Below are positions 49,723 through 58,563 of a stretch of 62,015 bases of DNA, piece by piece. How positions within the stretch are numbered: the first letter of the stretch is position 1; every line of letters begins with the position of its first letter. Source of the DNA: Abditibacteriaceae bacterium (GTDB lineage Bacteria; Armatimonadota; Abditibacteriia; Abditibacteriales; Abditibacteriaceae); contig JAFAZH010000051.1 in NCBI GenBank assembly GCA_019239895.1, positions 1 through 62,015 of the forward strand. The letters run 5' to 3'. The translations under genes were made by a program, and so were the position numbers. The notes under the pieces were generated by a model. It had not been told where the DNA came from. It was given only the letters and a program-made list of their open reading frames with translations, and did not search any database.

Positions 49723-52335
49723 ATGTTGTTCCCTAGACGGCCTCTGCCCACTTACCGTGCCGAACTCAGTGTCCTGCTGCCAGTATTAAGCCTAGCCGCG
49801 TTCCTATTCCTAATCCTGGGCGCTTACGCGACACCCAATAATCCCAGTAACCTAACTGGCCACAGCACGCTTCCTGATCGTAAGAACTTCACTAAGCATC
49901 GCACTGGGGAGCAGGTTTACCAACAACTCTGTGCAGCGTGTCATGGTCCTCATGGAGAAGGCGGCAAGGAATATAAAAGACCGCTGACGGGCGATAAGTC
50001 TGTCGGAGAACTGGCGCGTTTCATCCATCAGGAAATGCCGCCTGATGCGCCGCACAAGCTGCCCGTCGAGGACGCCCGCCAGGTCGCCGCTTACATTCAC
50101 GACGCGTTCTACTCCCCGCTGGCCCAGGCACGTAATAAGCCCGCGCGTATTGAACTTTCGCGTCTCACGGTGCGCCAGTATCGCAACGCCATTAGTGACC
50201 TGATGGGCAGCTTTCGCCCGGGGAACTGCCTCGATTCGCGGCGCGGCTTGACGGGACAGTATTTTAAGACGAGGCAGAACGGCGCACCTATTCTGGAACG
50301 GATAGACCCTGAAATCCGCTTCGACTTTGGAACCAAAGGGGCACTTTCTGAGCAGGACGATCCTTACCAATTCGCCATGCATTGGCAAGGTTCTGTGCTG
50401 GCACCAGACACTGGCGAGTATGAATTCATTGTGCACACCGAGCAGGCTGCGGTGCTGTGGGTCAACGACCTGCAACAACCCCTGATTGATGCCCAGGTCA
50501 AGTCGGGCAATGACAATGAATACCGCGCCTCGCTGTTTCTACTGGGAGGGCGTTGCTATCCGCTGCGACTCGAATTTCACAAAGGTGTGCGGGGCGTAGA
50601 TGATCTAAAAAAGCTCAAGGAAAAGCCGCCGCAGAAGGCATCTATCACCCTGGCCTGGAAGCAGCCGAAGCGGGCCGAGGAAGTGATCCCGCACCGCTGC
50701 CTGTTTCCGGTCGTGGCTCCGCCCGTGTTCGTATTAAATACGCCCTTCCCGCCGGATGACCGCAGCCTTGGCTATGAACGGGGCACAGCGGTTTCCAAGG
50801 AGTGGGATGAGGCAACCACCGAGGCAGCTATGGAAGTGGCGGACTACATTGCCACCCACCTGCGCGCCCTATCAGGAGTGGCAGACGATGCCGCGGATCG
50901 GGATGCGAAGTTGCGCGAGTTCTGCCGTAAGTTCACGGCCCGTGCTTTTCGGCGACCTCTAACGGAGGACGTTTCTCATTTCTTCATAGACAAGCAGTTT
51001 CAGAATGCCCCGAATTTAGAGACTGCTGTTAAACGAGTCGTCCTGCTCACCCTCAACTCACCCCGCTTCCTGTACCGGGAAATCGCCACCCCCGCAGCAC
51101 CTCGCTTGGAAGCGCCCCACGTAGAAGCGCATACCTCAGTAGTCAGTAGCGCGTTAGTTCCGGCAGCATCGGCAAAAGTTGCGGCTTCATCACCGTTGTC
51201 TATTTCGGCTGACCCTTATGACGTAGCGTCACGGCTCTCTTTTGTGATGTGGGATTCGCTGCCCGACGAGGAATTGCTAAAGGCGGCAGCCACCGGGCAA
51301 CTGACCACGCGGGAGCAGGTGCTAAAGCAGGCCGAGCGCATGGCCGAAGACCCTCGTGCCTGGTTTAAAATGCGGGACTTCCTGCTCCAGTGGTTCAAAG
51401 TTGATAATTATCCAGATTTAGCCAAAGATGAGAAGAAGTATCCCCACTTCGATGCGACGGTGACCTCCGACCTGCGCACCTCATTCGAGCTAACTTTGGA
51501 GCACACCGTCTGGAGTGAGAAGTCTGATTTTCGGGAATTGATGCTCACAGACACCTTCTTCCTGAACGGGCGTCTGGCCCAGGTGTATGGCGAACTCCTC
51601 CCGGTAGATGCCCCCTTCCAGATGGTCTCGATGGATTTCGGCAGACGGTGCGGTATCCTGACCCATCCTTACCTGCTGGCCAGTTTTGCCTATGTGGACA
51701 ACAGTTCACCGATCCATCGGGGTGTGCTAATCGCTCGCAATCTGCTGGGGCGCACCCTCAAGCCGCCCCCAGCCGCCTTTGTGCCGTTGGCTGCTGACCT
51801 CCATCCGAACCTGACGACGCGCCAGCGGGTGGCTTTGCAGACCAGTCCTGCCGCCTGCTCGTCATGCCACGGGCTGATTAATCCCCTCGGATTTAGCCTG
51901 GAAAAGTTCGATGCCAGTGGCGCGATACGGGCGCGGGAGCATGACGTGCCCATAGACGCCACCGGGAGTTACCAATCCCCTACTGGCGAGGAGGTTAAGT
52001 TTGCGGGTGCCCGTGACCTGGCCCATTTCCTGGCCGATAGCGAAGAAGTTCACACGGCCTTCACCCAGAAGCTCTTCCAGTATATGGTGAAGCAGCCAGT
52101 GCGGGCCTTTGGCCCAAATGCATTGAGTAGCCTCCTGCAAGCATTCCAGACCAACCATCTCAATATACGCCAGCAGATGATAGAAACGGCGGTATGGGCA
52201 GCCCTTGGCCCCCAGACTGAACTCCAGAACAATGATAATCGTCACAGTGGCACAAAAAGTGATACTATAAAAGCATCTGAGAAAATATCTGGCAAGCCTC
52301 CGATGACTCGGATTACAGGAATCCCGAAGACATGA
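49723..52335 (+). CDS. Exported cytochrome c / PA14 / DUF1592-DUF1588-DUF1585 protein
   Basis: This 870-residue protein has an N-terminal membrane anchor (LSVLLPVLSLAAFLFLILGA). A c-type cytochrome domain contains the heme site CAACHGPHGEGG (about residues 71-82). A DUF1587 block (RIELSRLTVRQYRNAISDLM) and a PA14 carbohydrate-binding-like domain (about 180-310, GLTGQYFKTRQNG, DTGEYEFIVHTEQAAVLWVN) follow. Then come DUF1595/DUF1592 (DPYDVASRLSFVMWDSLPDE), DUF1588 (GRRCGILTHPYLLASFAYVD, RGVLIARNLLGRTLKPPPA) with a second CxxCH (CSSCHGLINPLGF), and DUF1585. This architecture is a Planctomycete/Verrucomicrobia hallmark; the redox substrate is unknown. The stop overlaps the start of the DUF1552 gene by four bases. 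Confidence 0.92.
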   Translation: MLFPRRPLPTYRAELSVLLPVLSLAAFLFLILGAYATPNNPSNLTGHSTLPDRKNFTKHRTGEQVYQQLCAACHGPHGEGGKEYKRPLTGDKSVGELARFIHQEMPPDAPHKLPVEDARQVAAYIHDAFYSPLAQARNKPARIELSRLTVRQYRNAISDLMGSFRPGNCLDSRRGLTGQYFKTRQNGAPILERIDPEIRFDFGTKGALSEQDDPYQFAMHWQGSVLAPDTGEYEFIVHTEQAAVLWVNDLQQPLIDAQVKSGNDNEYRASLFLLGGRCYPLRLEFHKGVRGVDDLKKLKEKPPQKASITLAWKQPKRAEEVIPHRCLFPVVAPPVFVLNTPFPPDDRSLGYERGTAVSKEWDEATTEAAMEVADYIATHLRALSGVADDAADRDAKLREFCRKFTARAFRRPLTEDVSHFFIDKQFQNAPNLETAVKRVVLLTLNSPRFLYREIATPAAPRLEAPHVEAHTSVVSSALVPAASAKVAASSPLSISADPYDVASRLSFVMWDSLPDEELLKAAATGQLTTREQVLKQAERMAEDPRAWFKMRDFLLQWFKVDNYPDLAKDEKKYPHFDATVTSDLRTSFELTLEHTVWSEKSDFRELMLTDTFFLNGRLAQVYGELLPVDAPFQMVSMDFGRRCGILTHPYLLASFAYVDNSSPIHRGVLIARNLLGRTLKPPPAAFVPLAADLHPNLTTRQRVALQTSPAACSSCHGLINPLGFSLEKFDASGAIRAREHDVPIDATGSYQSPTGEEVKFAGARDLAHFLADSEEVHTAFTQKLFQYMVKQPVRAFGPNALSSLLQAFQTNHLNIRQQMIETAVWAALGPQTELQNNDNRHSGTKSDTIKASEKISGKPPMTRITGIPKT

Positions 52336-53678
52336 GCAAAAATTACACGACCCCTGTCACCGTTACAAATACTCGGCGCGAGTTCTTGCGCAAGCTGGGA
52401 CTGAGTGCCGCAGTATTGCCGTTCCTGGCGAACCTGCCCAGTTTAGCTGCCGCTGAAGGCGAGCCGCGTAAGCAACGGCTGATTATTATGTTCAGCCCCG
52501 ATGGGATAGTGCCGTCTACGTTCTGGCCCGACCAGGAAGGCGAGTCATTTACGCTCAAGGAGAGCCTTAAGCCCCTGGAGCCATTTCGCAACCGGACGCT
52601 GCTGCTGCATGGCGTGTGCGACCGCGTTCGTGGCGATGGCGATAATCACATGCGCGGCATCGGTTGCCTGTTAACCGGGGCGGAGCTATTCCCCGGCAAC
52701 ATCCAGGGTGGCTCTGACACCCCCGCGGGCTGGTCGAGTGGCATCTCCATAGACCAGGAGATTAAAAATTACTTACAACAGGACGCGGCGACGCGCACGC
52801 GCTTTGGATCGTTGGAATTTGGCGTCCTGGTGCCAGAGCGAGCCGATACCTGGACGCGCATGGCCTATGCCGGGCCGAACAAGCCCATCTCCCCCATTAA
52901 TAGCCCCTACCAGATGTTTAACAAGCTGTATGGGCGGGCCAAAGACCAGGAGATTTTTAAGAGCGTCCTGGATGATCTGCAAGATGACCTGAACCGGGTA
53001 CGCTCTCAGGTTAGCACCGAAGACCGACAGATTCTGGAAGAACACACCACACTTGTGCGGGAGATGGAACACGATCTCCAACAGGCCAATAATAAGGACA
53101 TTGGACACGCCGTCCCGGTGTTGGAGCCGGGTGTGCGTGCTGATAACGACAACATCCCCCAGATCAGCAAGCTCCAAATAGACCTGCTGGTCAATAGCTT
53201 CGCCGCCGACTTCGCGCGGGTGGCGACACTGCAATACACTAACTCTGTTGGTCAGGCGCGGTTTCGCTGGCTCGGTATCGAAGACGGGCAGCATGACCTG
53301 TCGCACAAGCCAGACAGCGACGCCGACGCTCAGGAGAAGCTAACCCGCATCAACAAATGGTACTGCGAACAGCTCGCGTATCTGGCTAAACGTCTGGCCG
53401 ATACACCAGAGCCAGGCGGTAGTGGCAGCCTGTTGGATAACACGCTGATCGTGTGGACGAACGAACTGGGCCAGGGCAACTCGCACACCCTCGACAACAT
53501 CCCCTTTGTCTTGGTGGGTAATGGTCTGGGCTTCAAGATGGGGCGTTCACTGAGTTACCCGAAGGTGGCTCATAATCGCCTGTTGATGTCCCTCGCCCAC
53601 GGCATGGGACATCAAATCTCTCGCTTTGGCAATCCAGACTTCTGCGGCGACGGCCCCTTACCAAACCTCACCGTCTGA
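52332..53678 (+). CDS. DUF1552 protein with twin-arginine signal
   Basis: This 448-residue protein has a Tat signal (NTRREFLRKLGLSAAVLPFL). The body matches DUF1552: PRKQRLIIMFSPDGIVPSTF, LLLHGVCDRVRGDGDNHMRG, GCLLTGAELFPGNIQGGSDT, SIDQEIKNYL and the C-terminal NTLIVWTNELGQGNSHTL, NIPFVLVGNGLGFKMGRSLS. The domain is an alkaline-phosphatase/sulfatase-like fold with unknown activity. It is always or nearly always coupled to DUF1592-type proteins, as here with a four-base overlap (ATGA). Tat export suggests that it folds, possibly with a metal, before export. Confidence 0.93.
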   Translation: MSKNYTTPVTVTNTRREFLRKLGLSAAVLPFLANLPSLAAAEGEPRKQRLIIMFSPDGIVPSTFWPDQEGESFTLKESLKPLEPFRNRTLLLHGVCDRVRGDGDNHMRGIGCLLTGAELFPGNIQGGSDTPAGWSSGISIDQEIKNYLQQDAATRTRFGSLEFGVLVPERADTWTRMAYAGPNKPISPINSPYQMFNKLYGRAKDQEIFKSVLDDLQDDLNRVRSQVSTEDRQILEEHTTLVREMEHDLQQANNKDIGHAVPVLEPGVRADNDNIPQISKLQIDLLVNSFAADFARVATLQYTNSVGQARFRWLGIEDGQHDLSHKPDSDADAQEKLTRINKWYCEQLAYLAKRLADTPEPGGSGSLLDNTLIVWTNELGQGNSHTLDNIPFVLVGNGLGFKMGRSLSYPKVAHNRLLMSLAHGMGHQISRFGNPDFCGDGPLPNLTV

Positions 53679-53719
53679 GCCAAACAGCAGGTTATACGGT
53701 GTAAGTTTCATTGCGTCAT

Positions 53720-55300
53720 CTACGGCGCATTCTGCTGAGGGTTGGTAGTCGCTCCAATGGGTCTATTGCCAAAGGTCCTGGGTGGAGCGTTATCCGGCAC
53801 CTGCAATTCGGTTCGTAAACGTTGCATATCCTGCTCAAGCCCTTGCTGCACCGCCCTGTAATCTGCCTGTCCTAACACGCTGTGCAATTCGTGCGGGTCT
53901 TGCTGGAGATCAAACAATTCCGAATAGTCATCGGGGGTGCCGTAAAAGTGGACGAGTTTATAGCGGTCAGTCACCACGCCATAATGGGGGCGAACGTGGT
54001 GCGGCACCGGATATTCATAATACTGATAGTAAAAACTTTTGCGCCAATCCATTGGTGTGATGCCTTTTAATATCGGCAGCAGACTGCGACCCTGCATTTC
54101 GGTGGGAATCGGCACGCCCGCTGCATCCAAGAATGTTTCCGCGAAGTCAAGGTTTGATACCAGGTTCTTGTTTGCGGTGCCCGGTTTAATAACAGCCGGC
54201 CAGCGCACAAGAAATGGGGTGCGCAAGGATTCTTCAAAAATCCAGCGTTTATCAAACCAACCGTGCTCGCCCAGGAAAAAGCCCTGGTCAGAGGCATACA
54301 CCACGATGGTATTAGCGGCGAGACCTGCATCATCCAGGTATTTCAGCACACGCCCAACACTATCATCCACCCCTTTAATGCATCCTAGGTAGTCATGCAT
54401 ATAACGCTGATATTTCCAGCGCACTAAATCCGCGCCGGTTAAGTTCGCTTTACGAAAGGCAGCGTTGCGGGGTTCATAATAGGCATCCCATAGCTGGCGC
54501 TGCTCAGGGGTGAGTTGTGGCGGCGGCGTGAGCTTCAGGTCTTTGGGATTCATCGTCTTTTCGATGGTCATGTCCTGGTCGTGCTCAGCGATGCCGCGTC
54601 CATTGTAGTTATCGAAAAGCGTCTCTGGCTCTGGATAATGGCGGTCGTTATCATGGTTGAGATAACGCAAGGCGGGTTCCCATTCCCGGTGCGGTGCCTT
54701 GTGCTGGCACATGAGGAGGAACGGTTTTGTCTTATCCCGATTCTGCAACCATTTCAGCGACTCATCGGTGATGATGTCGGTGACATAGCCATTGGTCTTG
54801 ATCCTCTGCCCATTGCGAATCATCGGTGGGTTGTAATACACACCCTGCCCCGGCAGGATTTGCCAGAAGTCAAAGCCAGTCGGATCACTTTCTAAGTGCC
54901 ATTTGCCGATAATGGCGGTCTGGTAGCCTGCCGCCTGTAATAGTTTCGGGAATGTCGTTTGTGTTCCATCGAAACGGCTGTTGGTATTATTGTAAAAGCC
55001 ATTGCGGTGCGAGTATTTACCCGTCAATACAGTGGCCCGGCTTGGTCCACAAATGGAGTTCGTGACCAGGCAGCGGTCGAAGCGTATGCCTTCCCTGGCG
55101 ATGCGATCAATGTTAGGAGTTTCGATTAAGTGGCGTGGATCTCCATAGGCACTGATGGCTTGATAAGCATGGTCATCGGAGAAGATAAACACAATGTTGG
55201 GCGGCGGCGTGGCGCAGCGCGCGACGCCACACACGACACCAGACACAACGCCACACGCCATCGTCAGACAGGCTGCGAGCACGAACAGAGGTAATCTCAT
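53720..55300 (-). CDS. Secreted sulfatase (CGPSR type)
   Basis: This 526-residue protein has a signal peptide (LFVLAACLTMACGVVSGVVC) and the sulfatase fold: NIVFIFSDDHAYQAIS with metal-binding aspartates, SICGPSRATVLTG with C84 as the formylglycine precursor, and TAIIGKWHLE. The segment VVYASDQGFFLGEHGWFDKR contributes the second metal site. The sequence GFFLGEHGWFDKRWIFEESL is the type seen in iduronate- or heparan-like S1 sulfatases; the substrate is not predictable. It is last in a minus-strand run of sulfatase genes. The FGE gene at 57351-58556 supplies the likely activating enzyme. Confidence 0.92.
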   Translation of the reverse strand: MRLPLFVLAACLTMACGVVSGVVCGVARCATPPPNIVFIFSDDHAYQAISAYGDPRHLIETPNIDRIAREGIRFDRCLVTNSICGPSRATVLTGKYSHRNGFYNNTNSRFDGTQTTFPKLLQAAGYQTAIIGKWHLESDPTGFDFWQILPGQGVYYNPPMIRNGQRIKTNGYVTDIITDESLKWLQNRDKTKPFLLMCQHKAPHREWEPALRYLNHDNDRHYPEPETLFDNYNGRGIAEHDQDMTIEKTMNPKDLKLTPPPQLTPEQRQLWDAYYEPRNAAFRKANLTGADLVRWKYQRYMHDYLGCIKGVDDSVGRVLKYLDDAGLAANTIVVYASDQGFFLGEHGWFDKRWIFEESLRTPFLVRWPAVIKPGTANKNLVSNLDFAETFLDAAGVPIPTEMQGRSLLPILKGITPMDWRKSFYYQYYEYPVPHHVRPHYGVVTDRYKLVHFYGTPDDYSELFDLQQDPHELHSVLGQADYRAVQQGLEQDMQRLRTELQVPDNAPPRTFGNRPIGATTNPQQNAP

Positions 55301-55351
55301 GGGTTTTGCACCAGTATCTTGGCCTGAGTTGCCATAAGCCAGCAGCGCGGA

Positions 55352-57247
55352 TCATGGCCTGGCGTCAGTCGCAACTTGCAAATGCTCAATACTGCCCTGG
55401 AAATGAGTCGCGCCGTCATAGTGGCCAACTGGCTTCTGATTATCGAAACCGACACAAAAGTCCTCTTGAGGCTGACGGTCGAGCAAGCCGGGGGCTTTGC
55501 CTGTTGCGACGATGCCACCAGCGATAAGAAGCGTCATCGCACCGCCAGCCTGCAAGCGGGCTTCGAGATGCGTGCGTGTGGTCAGCGGGACCGGAGCTAC
55601 GATTGTCGTAGCCGCGTCGCCAGCGGTACGCACTACGAAGGCGACGTGTCCGTCTTTCAGATACAACGCATAGCCGACAGCCGAGCCGCCCTGCGCCACG
55701 ATAACGCCGTTGGGGGCTTTGGCCTCCACGTCGCAGGAGATGGTGATTGGCCGATGCGCCACCTGGGGCGCGGCGGCCTTCCCTACAGCGTCACCGATTT
55801 TCAAGGTGCCCACGGCGACAGGAGACCCGGCGCTCGCGTCGTCCGCTTCCAGCGCCACCGGATACAGCGTCGTCGGGTGGGCTACCACACCAGCGGGGCG
55901 CACGCCAGGGCCGCGCCTGCCATCGCCGAGATCGGCGATCATCTGCGCGGCGAGTCGCTGGAGCCGCTGCACTACGTCGGGATGCGCATCCGCGACGTTG
56001 GTTCGCTCGCCAATATCGGTGTCGAGATTGTACAGCCGGAGGCCCGGCGACGTGGCGTCCGGCGGCTCCGGCTTGCCCATCCCTTCCGGCTGAGGCCGCA
56101 GCGCCAGTTTCCACGGCCCGGCGCGCACCGCCTCCAATTGGTAGTTGTTGTAATAGAAGTGCGCCTCGCGCGGCGCAACGTGCGTCTGGCCGAGCAGCAG
56201 CGGCATGATGTCACGACCGTCAATTTTCTTGTCTTGCGGCACCGTGCCACCCGCCAGTTGCACGAAGGTGGGCAGCAGGTCAATGTTGCCAGCGACGGCG
56301 TCGCAGACGGCACCGGGCGCGATTTTTCCAGGCCACCACGCGATGGTCGGCTCGCGCATACCGCCTTCCCAGGTACTGCCCTTGCCGCCGCGCAGCGGCC
56401 CCGCGCTGCCAGCGTCGGCGCCCTGCGTCAACCACGGGCCGTTGTCGCTGGTGAATAACACGAGAGTATGCGAGGCCAGTTTCAATTCGTTCAGCGTGTT
56501 CAGCACCCGGCCCACGCTCCAGTCAACTTCTTCGACCCAGTCGCTATAGCGGCCATAAGGCGACTTACCGCGGAACCGCGCGCCGGGATGAATCGGCACA
56601 TGCACGGCGGTATGTGGCAGGTAGAGAAAGAACGGCTGGTGCTGATGAGCACGCATGAACTTGATAGCCTCGTCAGTGTACCGCTGGGTGAGTTGGTTCT
56701 GGCCTTCGCCGGTGAGCAACTCGATGACTTTATCGTCTCGCATCAACGGCACGACTGGGGTGCCGGTGGCCTTAGCTTTGGGCATCATGTCGTTGCTATA
56801 AGGCAAACCGAAATAACTGTCGAAGCCATGCCGGGTCGGCAGGAACGGCGGCTGGTCGCCGAGGTGCCATTTGCCGATGCACATGGTGGCGTAGCCGCGC
56901 GCCCGCAGCAATTCCGCGACCGTGTGTTCCTGGTCGCTGATACCGTTACGGCTGGCGGGCTGAAACACGCCTGGAACCGAGACGCGCTGCCCATAGCAAC
57001 CCGTCATCACCTGCGCCCGCGACACCGAACAGACCGGGGCCGCGTAAAAGCTCGTCAGCTTCATGCCCTCGCGCGCCATACGGTCAATGGCTGGTGTCCG
57101 GTTCTGCTTCGAGCCGAACGGCCCCACGTCGCCGTAACCCATATCGTCAATGAGAATTAAGACAATGTTGGGCGGTGCGGGTGCGGCACGCAGTGCGCTG
57201 TGTGGAACCATAGCAATCAACGCCAGAAGCGGGAGCAAAACTTTCAT
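55352..57247 (-). CDS. Secreted sulfatase with CSVSR signature and extra C-terminal domain
   Basis: This 631-residue protein has a signal peptide (LLPLLALIAMVPHSALRA) and sulfatase motifs: NIVLILIDDMGYGDVG, APVCSVSRAQVMTG with C73, ATMCIGKWHLGDQPPFLPTR, VLFTSDNGPWL, and RGGKGSTWEGGMREPTIAWW. The residue two after the catalytic Cys is Val, not the Pro (or Ala) of the normal C-x-P/A-x-R signature that formylglycine enzymes recognise. About residues 480-631 add a domain of beta strands (ITISCDVEAKAPNGVIVAQG, GYALYLKDGHVAFVVR, FCVGFDNQKPVGHYDG) resembling a lectin-like sandwich. Confidence 0.88.
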   Translation of the reverse strand: MKVLLPLLALIAMVPHSALRAAPAPPNIVLILIDDMGYGDVGPFGSKQNRTPAIDRMAREGMKLTSFYAAPVCSVSRAQVMTGCYGQRVSVPGVFQPASRNGISDQEHTVAELLRARGYATMCIGKWHLGDQPPFLPTRHGFDSYFGLPYSNDMMPKAKATGTPVVPLMRDDKVIELLTGEGQNQLTQRYTDEAIKFMRAHQHQPFFLYLPHTAVHVPIHPGARFRGKSPYGRYSDWVEEVDWSVGRVLNTLNELKLASHTLVLFTSDNGPWLTQGADAGSAGPLRGGKGSTWEGGMREPTIAWWPGKIAPGAVCDAVAGNIDLLPTFVQLAGGTVPQDKKIDGRDIMPLLLGQTHVAPREAHFYYNNYQLEAVRAGPWKLALRPQPEGMGKPEPPDATSPGLRLYNLDTDIGERTNVADAHPDVVQRLQRLAAQMIADLGDGRRGPGVRPAGVVAHPTTLYPVALEADDASAGSPVAVGTLKIGDAVGKAAAPQVAHRPITISCDVEAKAPNGVIVAQGGSAVGYALYLKDGHVAFVVRTAGDAATTIVAPVPLTTRTHLEARLQAGGAMTLLIAGGIVATGKAPGLLDRQPQEDFCVGFDNQKPVGHYDGATHFQGSIEHLQVATDARP

Positions 57248-57350
57248 CGTCGTGGTGTAGTGTTATTATAACGGCGTCGCATGGTGAGAACAAACTGGTA
57301 TATCATGGGTCTGATGACCATCGCCAGGGAGCTTTCTCATTCGGCCCGTC

Positions 57351-58556
57351 TTATCGCGCCGCCCTGACACACCGGAAACCGACGTGGCTGGAGCCAGTAT
57401 CCACCGCGCCTTTGCCGCGCGTGCCAAGAAGATAACGGGCGCAATATTGGTCGCTGCACAGAAACGAGCCGCCGCGTTGCACCCGCTTGGGCACGCCCGG
57501 TTCGTCCGGGTCGTAACTCTGGGTCGGGCCGTGTGGATTATGCGCGACTCCACCCTGCGCCGCAAGTTGGGCGTAATAGTCGGGGCGATACCAGTCGCTG
57601 CACCACTCCCAGACATTGCCAGCCATGTCGTAGAGGTGATAATGATTGGGGGCAAAGTGGGCTACCGGGGCTAACCCGGCGTAGCCATCTTCCGCTGTAT
57701 CATGGTAGGGGAACTCGCCCTGGAAGGCATTGCACTGCCAACGTCCACCCGGCTTGAGTTGCTTACCCCACACGTATGGCTCCCGCTCCTGCCCACCCCG
57801 CGCGGCGCGTTCCCATTCGGCTTCAGTTGGCAAGCGTTTATCAGCCCACTTCGCATAAGCTGCCGCGTCTTCGTAAGCGACCTGCACGACCGGGAAATTC
57901 TCTTTGCCTTTAAGGGTGCTGTGAGGGCCGCTGGGGTGCCGCCAATTTGCGCCTGGTACGTAACTCCACCAGGCGTTGACATTATCAAGTGGCACCGCCG
58001 TTTTAGGTGGCGTGAAAACAATGGAGCCAGGCACCAGCAGCGCGGGGTCGGCACCGGGAAACTGCGCCGGATCAGGCTTGCGCTCGGCCACGGTGACATA
58101 GCCCGTGGCACGCACAAACGCACTAAATTGGGCATTGGTCACTTCGGTGGCATCCATCCAGAAACCGTCTACATAAACGGCGTGCCCTGGCTGCGCATCC
58201 GTAAAGCCAGACAGCAACCCGGCACAGATAGGTTTGCCCTTGGCAGAAGTGGCACAACGGCAGCTTTCATTGTTTTGTGGCGGCCCGCTCATCCAGAACT
58301 GGCCCGCCGGAATCCATACCATGCCTTTAGGGGCCGGGCCAGGAGGTCGAGATACGACCCCAACATGAGTCGTCTCCGCCTTCTTAACGGGCTGCACCAC
58401 CTTAATCGGCCTGGCTAATGGTTGAGTGAGAGCAACGGAGGTGGCGACAGGTGCAGCAGAGCCAGTGGACTCTTGCACCCTACAGCCGGGAAGGAACAGA
58501 GCACTTAGGGCAGCGCAACAAAGTGACGTGCCGACAGTGAAGACAGACTTCATCAT
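57351..58556 (-). CDS. Formylglycine-generating enzyme-like lipoprotein (SUMF1 family)
   Basis: From ATG 58556 this is 401 residues with a lipoprotein signal (SLCCAALSALFLPGC), so it would be anchored outside the cytoplasmic membrane. The FGE-sulfatase fold follows: GMVWIPAGQFWMSGPPQ, HAVYVDGFWMDATEVTNAQF, FPVVQVAYEDAAAYAKWADK, RLPTEAEWERAARGGQE, NVWEWCSDWY and RGGSFLCSDQYCARYLLGTR. The last holds the two active-site cysteines (about 367 and 372), both required in true FGEs. It lies between four sulfatase genes on the same strand and most likely oxidises their signature cysteine to formylglycine. Lipidation would place it where Sec-exported, unfolded sulfatases emerge. Codons upstream of 58556 are open but not signal-like. 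Confidence 0.88.
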   Translation of the reverse strand: MMKSVFTVGTSLCCAALSALFLPGCRVQESTGSAAPVATSVALTQPLARPIKVVQPVKKAETTHVGVVSRPPGPAPKGMVWIPAGQFWMSGPPQNNESCRCATSAKGKPICAGLLSGFTDAQPGHAVYVDGFWMDATEVTNAQFSAFVRATGYVTVAERKPDPAQFPGADPALLVPGSIVFTPPKTAVPLDNVNAWWSYVPGANWRHPSGPHSTLKGKENFPVVQVAYEDAAAYAKWADKRLPTEAEWERAARGGQEREPYVWGKQLKPGGRWQCNAFQGEFPYHDTAEDGYAGLAPVAHFAPNHYHLYDMAGNVWEWCSDWYRPDYYAQLAAQGGVAHNPHGPTQSYDPDEPGVPKRVQRGGSFLCSDQYCARYLLGTRGKGAVDTGSSHVGFRCVRAAR

Positions 58557-58563
58557 TTGACCT

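Noticed and set aside
55376..57160. Long plus-strand frames (360 and 230 codons) opposite the CSVSR sulfatase
   Set aside because: The minus strand encodes a full sulfatase in this interval. The opposite frames are His/Arg-rich and have no fold pattern.
57702..58418. 238-codon plus-strand frame opposite the FGE gene
   Set aside because: The minus strand carries all SUMF1 motifs; this is a shadow frame.
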